Assembly (NCBI GenBank): GCA_964514145.1
Contig: CAZEPM010000050.1
Location: 1-14,885 of the forward strand
Length of the DNA stretch: 14,885 nt
Origin: Phocaeicola_A sp964514145
GTDB taxonomy: Bacteria; Bacteroidota; Bacteroidia; Bacteroidales; Bacteroidaceae
Direction: 5' to 3'
Part shown: positions 8,545 to 14,885 of the stretch, one piece after another
Position numbering within the stretch: position 1 is the first letter of the stretch
Layout of the letters: every line of letters begins with the position of its first letter
Position numbers and translations under genes: made by a program
Notes under the pieces: generated by a model
What the model was told of the DNA's origin: nothing
Seen by the model: only the letters and a program-made list of their open reading frames with translations
The model's database searches: none

Positions 8545-10887
8545 ATGAATAAACATTTTAAACTCCTTCTGCCTGATGTGATTGCCATTGTGTGTTTTGT
8601 GGTGATTTCGTTGGCATATTTCTTTCCGGCCGTCTTGGAAGGACGGGTGCTGGCTCAACACGATGCCATTGCCGGTGTGGGTTCGGGTGTTGAAATGCGG
8701 CAATATCAGGAGCAGACAGGTGAGCGTACGCGTTGGACGAACGCCTTGTTTGGCGGTATGCCTACGTATCAGATGGCTCCCAGCTACGATTCAACCACAC
8801 TCCTCAAACAGATAAACAATCTCTATCACCTGTATTTACCCGACAACGTGTGGCTGGTGTTTTCCATGCTGCTGGGATTCTATATTTTGTTACGTGCATT
8901 CGATTTTCGTGTATGGCTTGCGGCCTTAGGTGCTGTGCTGTGGGCATTTTCTTCATACTACATGATTATCATTGCCGCCGGCCATATCTGGAAGTATACA
9001 GTGCTCTCGTTCATCCCGCCGACTATAGCGGGCATGGTGATGGTTTATCGTGGTAAATATCTTTGGGGAGGTATCCTCACGGCATTCTTTTTGGCCATGC
9101 AAATCGTTAGCAACCATGTGCAGATGAGCTATTACTTCGGCTTCGTGATGTTGTTTATGATCATAGCTTTTGGTGTGGAGGCTTATCGGGAAAAACAGAT
9201 ACCTCGCTTTTTCAAGGCTACCGGCGTGTTGTTGCTGGCAGCAGTCGTAAGCATCTGCATCAATCTTTCCAACCTGTATCACACCTATCAGTATAGCAAC
9301 GAGTCGATGCGCGGTAAGAGTGAGTTGATAAAGGAAAACAACGCCGACCAAACCAGTAGCGGATTAGAGCGTAGTTACATTACGGCGTGGAGCTACGGTA
9401 TAGGCGAGACATGGTCACTGCTTGTGCCCAATGTAAAAGGCGGCGCCAGCAACCGAGGCGACTACCCCGTGCTAATGAGTGGAAATGCTACGGCAATGGA
9501 GAAAGCTGACCCACAGTTTGCCGGCATTTACAGCCAGCTCACGCAATATTGGGGCGAGCAGCCCGGAACATCCGGCCCCGTTTATGTCGGTGCCTTTGTG
9601 CTGATGCTTTTTGTGTTCGCTCTGTTTATCGTCAAGGGGCCGATGAAGTGGGCATTGCTGGCGGCTACGGTATTGTCTATATTGCTGGCTTGGGGTAAAA
9701 ACTTCATGGCCTTTACCGATTTTTTTATCGACTACGTACCGCTGTATGCCAAGTTCCGCACTGTGTCGTCGATTCTGGTGATTGCCGAATTCACCATACC
9801 CTTGCTGGCTATTATGGCCTTGAAGAAGATTTTGGAGCATCCGCAGATTATTCGTGAGCAGATAAAGTTCTTTTATCTCAGTTTCGCCCTGACGGGTGGT
9901 GTGGCCCTGTTGTTTGCATTGGCTCCGCATCTCTTTTTCTCCTCGTTCCTCTCTACGAGCGAACTGAATGCGCTGCAAAGCGGACTTCCTTCGCAATATG
10001 TTGCCCCCATCATTTCCAACCTGACGGAAATGCGTGTGGCCATGTTTACGTCCGACGCGTGGCGCAGTTTCTTTATTGTCTTAGTCGGAACGCTGATTCT
10101 ACTGTTCTTGGTCATAGGACGTTTGAAGAGCGGAATGGCACTGGGATTAATCACCGTTTTGTGTGTGGTCGACCTGTGGTCGGTCGACAAACGTTATCTT
10201 TGCGACGAAATGTTTGTGGAGCGTGAAGCCGTGTCCCACGAGAAAGTGTTCAGACAGACTGAGACCGACAAAATCATTTTGCAGGATTCGGCGTTAGACT
10301 ATCGGGTACTCAATCTGGCCAGCAACACGTTTAACGAGAACGAAACCTCTTACTGGCACAAAAGCATTGGCGGCTACAATGCAGCTAAGTTGCGTCGCTA
10401 TCAGGAAATGATTGAAGAACACATTGCGCCTGAGATGCAGGCACTCTATAAAGAAATCGCCAATGCCGGAGGTGATATGTCACTGGTAAACGATTCCGTA
10501 TTCCCCGTGCTCAATATGCTCAATACGCGTTGGTTTATTTTGTCAGGACAAGACAGACAGACTGTTCCCTTGTACAATCCCTATGCTTATGGCAATGCAT
10601 GGTTTGTCGACGAGGTGCACTACGTAGACAATGCCAATCAGGAAATCGATGCACTTCACCACATTCGGCCACGTCATACGGCTGTGGTCGACCGGAAGTT
10701 TGAGTCGGTAATCGGACAGACCACACCGGCAGATTCTACGTCAACGATCTGTTTGACAGACTATTTGCCAAACAAACTGACTTACGAGGTGAGCTCTTCG
10801 AAAGGTGGAGTAGTGGTCTTTTCCGAGATTTACTACCCGGGTTGGCAAGCATTTATCGATGGCGAAGAAGTCGAACTGGGACGTGCC
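8545..10887 (+). CDS. YfhO-family polytopic membrane protein, 3' end missing in gap
   Basis: 781 codons are visible before the N run. The protein resembles the long YfhO-family membrane proteins of Bacteroidetes (PF09586-like; GT-C glycosyltransferase-like layout). TM1 is about residues 10-30. A periplasmic loop follows with FPAVLEGRVLAQHDA and RTRWTNALFGGMPTYQM. A run of helices spans about 95-235, and more helices lie around 350-520 with AKFRTVSSILVIAEFTIPLLA. A large soluble C-terminal domain ends at the conserved YYPGWQAFIDG. Relatives usually end 50-60 residues later with a last membrane helix, so that part is probably in the gap. Any reading continued beyond 10987 is antisense to the next gene and false. 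In Bacillus, YfhO takes part in glycosylating lipoteichoic acid; here the role is unknown, perhaps sugar transfer at the cell envelope. Confidence 0.85.
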
Positions 10888-10987
10888 NNNNNNNNNNNNN
10901 NNNNNNNNNNNNNNNNNNNNNNNNNNNNNNNNNNNNNNNNNNNNNNNNNNNNNNNNNNNNNNNNNNNNNNNNNNNNNNNNNNNNNNN
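10888..10987. other. assembly gap (100 N)
   Basis: Exactly 100 N, the usual placeholder for a gap of unknown size. It separates the truncated 3' end of the YfhO gene (plus) from the truncated 3' end of the barrel gene (minus). The missing YfhO tail alone should need more than 100 nt, so the true gap is probably larger. The flanks share no overlap. Confidence 0.95.
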
Positions 10988-11218
10988 GTCGTCGATGATA
11001 GCGCCTTGACGGGCTTGGCGCACGGGCTTCACTTTGAAGGTTCCCAACGTCCACCTCAGGGTCAGCTCAACGGGGAGCGTGGTCGATTTTATGTGTTGAT
11101 ACTGATCGACGTTGGGCATGTGGATGTCGTTGTGCGAGTTGCTGCGGAATCCGAGCAGGTTGGTGAAAGCCAGTTCCACGTTTAACCGTTTTTTGAACAA
11201 TTGCCAGTTGTGCGTGCC

Positions 11219-11228
11219 ATGATATTGA
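11219..11228 (-). other. frameshift site in the barrel gene
   Basis: Upstream the sensible reading is DVDPFNI and downstream it is HGTHNWQLFKKRLNVELAF, in a different frame. Adding one base before CAT at 11221-11219 would join them, so the sequence seems to have lost 1 nt. Without correction, translation stops at the TAA at 11184-11182. There is no long homopolymer at the site. Confidence 0.7.
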
Positions 11229-11505
11229 ACGGGTCTACGTCTGCTTGTCGCATACCGCTGTCGTCGATGTGAATATATCCGGCCAGCAGGGTGACAGAGC
11301 CATACTGCGAGACGGGAAACGTGGATTGTATGGAGACGTTCGTCATGAAACGTTCGCTGCGTAGGCGGTCGGCCGTCCGCTCGTAGTGGTACGCTTCGGA
11401 GAACATCATGCTCACCCACAGATTTTTGAGCTGCATCATGTGGTGGATCGATAGGGTCAGTCCTCTGTACATGCCGTTGTTCCCATAAGTCCGTACGGTG
11501 CGGTT

Positions 11506-11508
11506 TTA
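11506..11508 (-). other. in-frame stop codon (TAA) inside the barrel gene
   Basis: The minus strand reads TAT ACA GAC GAA TAA AAC CGC ACC, and the frame is unchanged on both sides: YWYTDE before, NRTVRTYGNNGMYRG after. A single substitution (for example to CAA, GAA or AAA) would restore the protein. It removes roughly the last 170 residues, hence several barrel strands and the C-terminal strand. Confidence 0.85.
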
Positions 11509-13416
11509 TTCGTCTGTATACCAGTAAGAACCGATTTTGTTCTCCGAATAGTCGCCGCTGATGCCGATGTTGGTGCGTTTGGGCAATTGCAACTGCATGT
11601 GCAGCAGGTGCAGGTCTTCGTCGTCGAGGCGCGGATTGCCGGTCGAGAGCATCGTTGGATTGAGGTAGTAGACGTTGGTGCTCATGGCAGACAGGAACGG
11701 ACGGCGTTTCTCCCATTTATAAGACAGACTGATGCGGCTAATCCATTTGTCTTGCAGCAGGATAGCCAGATTGGCCTGCGGGGTAAGGAAAAATCCGCTT
11801 TGCGAGATGTATTCCGGTTCGTTCGTGCCTTGGTCGATGCGTGTGCCGCGCCCGTCGTCGAGGTATTCCCCCTTCAGCCTCACTTGCCCGCTGACGATTT
11901 TCGACTGATAGCGCAGGTTAATGTAGGCGTTGAAAAGGTGTTTGCGGCTGTCCATTGCGTTGTATTGCGTGTTGATTTCCTGCCACATCGGGTCGTAGTA
12001 GCGGCTTTGGGTGTGATAGTTGCGGTAGATGTAGCCAAGCCCGCTTTCTAATGTCCATTTCGTACCGAGCGGGTCGCTGTAATGAGCTTGTAGGGTGTGT
12101 TGGCGGCTGAGCGTATTTCCGGCCAGATAGGGCGGGATGATTTCGGGGTCGTAAGCACCCTCGAGCGTGTAGTCGTTGTCTTGTATTCCAGATTGGTGCG
12201 AGAAGTCATAGACCACATTGAGCACGCGTTTGGGTTTGGCGAAGTCGTACTGATAGTTGACCGAACCGCTGATGCTGTAGTTGCGGTTACGGTCCATGCT
12301 TTGACTGGTGTAGGCCGATGTTCCGGCTGGATTGTACTGCTCGACAGACAGGGTCTCGTAGTTGCGCTTGCGCGAGTTTGTGTAGCTTATGCGCGATGTA
12401 ATGAAGTGTTGTTTGTTCAGGTCGTAGCTAAACGCAAAGTTTCCGCCAAATCGCTCGCCGTTGTCGTGTGTCTTTCCTTCTTGGAGCAGGTGCGATTCGT
12501 CGTCGTGGAAATATTGTTCCAGCGTCTGTTGGCTGCTCGGACTGTTGGTGTTCGTGAAGTTTCCGCCTAAACTTGCCCTGAACCGGTCGTAGCTGCTCAG
12601 TATGCCGGTGCTGATGTAGAGCTCTCCGGGCGTGGTCTTGTAAGCGTCGTTGTGGGTGTTGATGGCACCGAAAAGGCGGTTGCTTTTGTCGGCATCGATG
12701 CTCAATACATACGTGTAGTCTCCGTAGCGGCTCTCCGGCATGAGTTTTACGGTTACTTTCTCAAAACCTTTTGCAGGAAGCGCCCGCAGGGTTTGGTCGA
12801 GCATGTCGACATTGTCGAACAGCACGTCTTTTTTCCCGTTGCGCACTACTAAAAAGCTTTTTCCCGGCTCGTCGACATAGAGTTTGCCGTCGGGTGTAAT
12901 GTCTACCATTGGCACTTTGTCGAGTATTTCGTGCAGATTCATTTTCTCTCGGTCGGGGTCTTGCTTGAGGTTATAGGTGATTTCAGACGATGTGATGCTG
13001 ACCATCGGTTCCACCACGACCATCGGCAGGGCTTCGATTGCTGTGTTCAGCTTGATGATTCCCATGTCGAGTGTAGCTTTTTCGGTAGCTTCTGCGCTAA
13101 GCATTTGGCCAGCATATCCGATGGATGTCACTTGCAACATATAACTCCCCATCGGTACGTTGTAGTTGAATCGGCCATCTTCGTCGGCTATTGTGACGTA
13201 GAGCAGATTTGTGTAGAGAGACGATAGGGAGAATCCGATTGTGGTGTAGGGAACCGGTTCGCCTGTTTCTGCGTTGACCACTTGGCCGCTGACGGTGCAG
13301 GTCGTGGGCTTGTCTTGTGCCAGAGCCGAGAGTGCGATGCTGATAAAGCAATTACTAAGGAATAGTATAAATACTAAATGGGATAGAAATGTTGAGTTCT
13401 TCATGGTGTGTGTTTC

Positions 13417-13459
13417 TACTTTTGCTATGGCACTCCAGATGAGCGCCATAACAAAAGTA
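13417..13459. repeat. 15-bp inverted repeat upstream of the barrel gene
   Basis: The left arm is TACTTTTGCTATGGC (13417-13431). The right arm (13445-13459), read on the minus strand, is TACTTTTGTTATGGC. They match at 14 of 15 positions around a 13-nt spacer. Each arm begins with a perfect -7 box (TACTTTTG), pointing towards the centre from both sides. The repeat lies 13 nt upstream of the barrel start codon. It could be an operator, an RNA hairpin or a small inverting element. Confidence 0.75.
13452..13459 (-). promoter_or_regulatory. -7 box of the barrel gene promoter
   Basis: TACTTTTG on the minus strand (13459-13452) fits TAnnTTTG. Transcription would start near 13445, with a leader of about 42 nt. 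No TTG or TTTG lies 19-21 nt upstream, so the -33 element is weak or absent. The box lies in the right arm of the inverted repeat. Confidence 0.45.
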
Positions 13460-13515
13460 ATTTGGATTAATTTTTCATAGGTTAAAGGTTGGTAGTTATT
13501 GATTAGGCCAATTGG

Positions 13516-14868
13516 TTAACTGGTTCTGTAGAGTAAGTAACGTCCATTGCCTGTGCCTTCATACTCCATGATNNNNNNNNNNNNNNNNNNNNNNNNNNNN
13601 NNNNNNNNNNNNNNNNNNNNNNNNNNNNNNNNNNNNNNNNNNNNNNNNNNNNNNNNNNNNNNNNNNNNNNNNATGATTTGCGCGTTGCCGAGTTGACTCT
13701 CGTCCGGAACGGGAGAGATACCCAGCCACTCGGTTTTGTTTGAATAGCTGGATGGATCGTACACTCTAACTTCTTGCAGAAGCAGGTGGCTGCCGTCTGT
13801 GCGGTTCCTCATCACGACAATACCAATGTTGTTGCTGTAACTTCCGCTGCAAACATAGTCGTAATCCATGTTTTGCATCGTGAGAGTGTCGGTGGCATTG
13901 GCAGCTTCTTCAAGCGGTGTCATGTTCGTGCCGGTGGAACTGATGATGAAGAACGAACGGTTTTGCTGGTCGAAAATCAGATTACTACTGCCATTGTAGG
14001 GAAGAAAGCAGTCAGTCAGATCGTAGAATCCGGAGAAAGCTGCGCTATACTTACCGATGTTACTCGTCATGCCATAGATGTAGTGTATCTTTCCATCGTT
14101 AATCAGGTAGGTGTTAGAATTACTGCCGAAAGTGACGAATTGCGGGCGGCAGACTTCGGGAGCGGCATAAAACTGGTCTTCATAGGTTTTATAGAGCGTG
14201 AAGTCTTTGGCATCGTAGGTGCGGATGTCTTCGGTGGTCAGAATGTGATAGACCGAAAGGTTGCTTTTGGTCGTTACCGAACCGTCTTCGTTGGTCACGT
14301 TGTGATAGTAACGTCCGCTCTGGTAGGCCATTGAGATGGCTGTGCCCGAGATTTTTGACTCGTAGCTGCTTAATATATCGTTGTAGCGTTCGCCTTCAAG
14401 ACTGATGTAATCTATGTCGGTCTCGTTGTTGTCGTCTTTCAGGATATACCAACCGGTGCTCATCGGTGTGGCTGTGATTGTGACAATGATTTCATGGCGG
14501 ACGAAGATGTCGAGTGCATTGTCGTACACGCGGAAGTTGAGCCGGTATCGGGCTGCGTCTAAACTTACTGTCCAATTGAGGTCTTTTTCGTCGCTCAAGT
14601 CCCATTGTTTGGGTAAAGATCCTGCGGCTTGGTAGTCCATGATGTACCAACTGTATGAGTAGCGTGAGGAGTCATCGGCATTGTGTACAATAGGCGACAG
14701 ATTTAGTGCTGAGCCTCTGACAATCGATGTGTCACTGCATAGACCGTCGATTTTAATCTGCATTACGCTCTCTTCGTCGAGGTATTCGTAGTTTCCTTTG
14801 TCATCGATGCAGGCATGTAGCAGGCAGACGGCAATCAGCAGGTTGAGGTATATGATGATTTTTCTCAT
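13516..14868 (-). CDS. PKD-like family lipoprotein, interrupted by an assembly gap
   Basis: The first 398 codons are continuous from the ATG at 14868. Residues 1-20 are a lipoprotein signal with lipobox LLHAC and Cys20. The following IDDKG places two acidic residues just after the cysteine, like Bacteroidetes surface-export signals, so the protein is probably on the cell surface. CIDDKGNYEYLDEE and the Ig-like segment to about residue 135 (LSPIVHN, SYSWYIMDY, YRLNFRVYDNA) fit the PKD-like lipoproteins found with SusC/SusD pairs. The rest (about 140-398) has repeated beta-rich segments such as STGWYILKDD and TYLINDGKIHYIYG, as in a propeller-like fold. After the 100-N gap the frame ends with IMEYEGTGNGRYLLYRTS and TAA. 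True length is uncertain. It is probably the last gene of an operon beginning beyond the right edge; the role may be binding of a peptide or glycan substrate, but none is shown. Confidence 0.75.
   Translation of the reverse strand: MRKIIIYLNLLIAVCLLHACIDDKGNYEYLDEESVMQIKIDGLCSDTSIVRGSALNLSPIVHNADDSSRYSYSWYIMDYQAAGSLPKQWDLSDEKDLNWTVSLDAARYRLNFRVYDNALDIFVRHEIIVTITATPMSTGWYILKDDNNETDIDYISLEGERYNDILSSYESKISGTAISMAYQSGRYYHNVTNEDGSVTTKSNLSVYHILTTEDIRTYDAKDFTLYKTYEDQFYAAPEVCRPQFVTFGSNSNTYLINDGKIHYIYGMTSNIGKYSAAFSGFYDLTDCFLPYNGSSNLIFDQQNRSFFIISSTGTNMTPLEEAANATDTLTMQNMDYDYVCSGSYSNNIGIVVMRNRTDGSHLLLQEVRVYDPSSYSNKTEWLGISPVPDESQLGNAQIXXXXXXXXXXXXXXXXXXXXXXXXXXXXXXXXXXIMEYEGTGNGRYLLYRTS
13573..13672. other. 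assembly gap (100 N) inside the lipoprotein gene
   Basis: Exactly 100 N, so the size is a placeholder. The left flank ends in ATGAT and the right flank begins with ATGAT. Merging these five bases would keep the lipoprotein frame (NAQI then MEYEG). The gap could therefore be zero or negative in length, or the match could be chance and about 100 codons could be missing. Confidence 0.95.
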
Positions 14869-14885
14869 AAACAGTTTGTTTTAAA

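Larger units (their letters stand above)
10988..13404 (-). pseudogene. outer-membrane beta-barrel protein (TonB-receptor-like, OMP_b-brl_3 type), disrupted
   Basis: The ATG at 13404 gives a signal peptide (MKNSTFLSHLVFILFL to SALAQ); an ATG 15 codons upstream would spoil it. Next come a carboxypeptidase-regulatory-like Ig fold (about 33-115, TVSGQVVNAETGEPVPYTTIG) and a plug-like domain (about 130-240, LHEILDKVPMVDITPDGK and GFEKVTVKLMPESRYGDY). A long barrel follows, as in the outer membrane beta-barrel family PF14905. After codon 632 an in-frame TAA (11508-11506) interrupts it, yet the same frame continues with barrel sequence (NNGMYRGLTLSIHHMMQLKN). Near 11219-11228 the homology-like reading moves to another frame (GTHNWQLFKKRLNVELAF), as after a 1-nt deletion. 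The tail TFKVKPVRQARQ resembles the family C-terminus, so only a few codons should lie in the gap. Both lesions sit within about 520 nt of the contig end, so assembly error is a real alternative to decay. Any transported ligand is unknown. Confidence 0.8.

Noticed and set aside
10988..11185. Continuation of the YfhO protein beyond the N run on the plus strand
   Set aside because: The sequence there is the antisense of barrel-protein C-terminal codons (TFKVKPVRQARQ), and the gap length is arbitrary.
12097..12570. Long plus-strand open frames inside the barrel gene (also 11587-12051)
   Set aside because: They are antisense shadows with Val/Ala-rich translations and no promoter or family features.
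13405..13449. A start 15 codons upstream for the barrel protein
   Set aside because: It would put a polar segment before the signal peptide, and the codons lie partly in the inverted repeat and at the transcription start.

Overview
The window looks like chromosomal DNA of a Bacteroidales bacterium, in the Bacteroides/Prevotella sphere; the genus cannot be fixed from this sequence. Three things point there. Bacteroidetes-type promoter boxes (TAnnTTTG, in three of five cases with TTG or TTTG 20-21 nt upstream) precede the genes. The adenosylhomocysteinase and the YfhO protein read like their Bacteroidales versions. The right end holds an outer-membrane barrel protein of the OMP_b-brl_3 type and a PKD-like lipoprotein, both typical of this order. 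It is probably a draft or metagenome scaffold, because it contains two runs of exactly 100 N (10888-10987 and 13573-13672).

Left part (1-6893): a minus-strand AraC-type regulator (198-1067) is divergent from a tightly coupled three-gene RND efflux operon: periplasmic adaptor lipoprotein (1262-2383), HAE1-type inner-membrane pump (2380-5520) and outer-membrane factor lipoprotein (5517-6893). Both junctions are 4-nt ATGA overlaps. The three products should form one tripartite exporter, and the regulator is its likely controller. Upstream of the regulator's 3' end, a promoter and the first codons of another minus-strand gene may run off the left edge.

Middle (6894-10887): a 124-nt stretch with one weak hairpin leads to a good promoter and ahcY (S-adenosylhomocysteine hydrolase, 7090-8508). 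After 36 nt comes a YfhO-family polytopic membrane protein whose 3' end is lost in the first gap.

Right part (10988-14885): two minus-strand genes converge on the YfhO gene. The nearer is a TonB-receptor-like outer-membrane beta-barrel protein (start 13404). It is broken by an in-frame TAA at 11506-11508 and a one-base frameshift near 11219-11228, and its last codons fall in the gap. The farther is a PKD-like surface lipoprotein (start 14868), interrupted by the second gap, probably the tail of an operon continuing past the right edge. A 15-bp near-perfect inverted repeat carrying a -7 box in each arm lies just upstream of the barrel gene.

The efflux, ahcY and YfhO genes look ordinary and intact apart from the gap. 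The items most worth a second look are the two lesions in the barrel gene, the inverted repeat in front of it, and the second gap, whose flanks share a 5-nt overlap that would join the lipoprotein gene in frame. I found no strong sign of a wholly new system.
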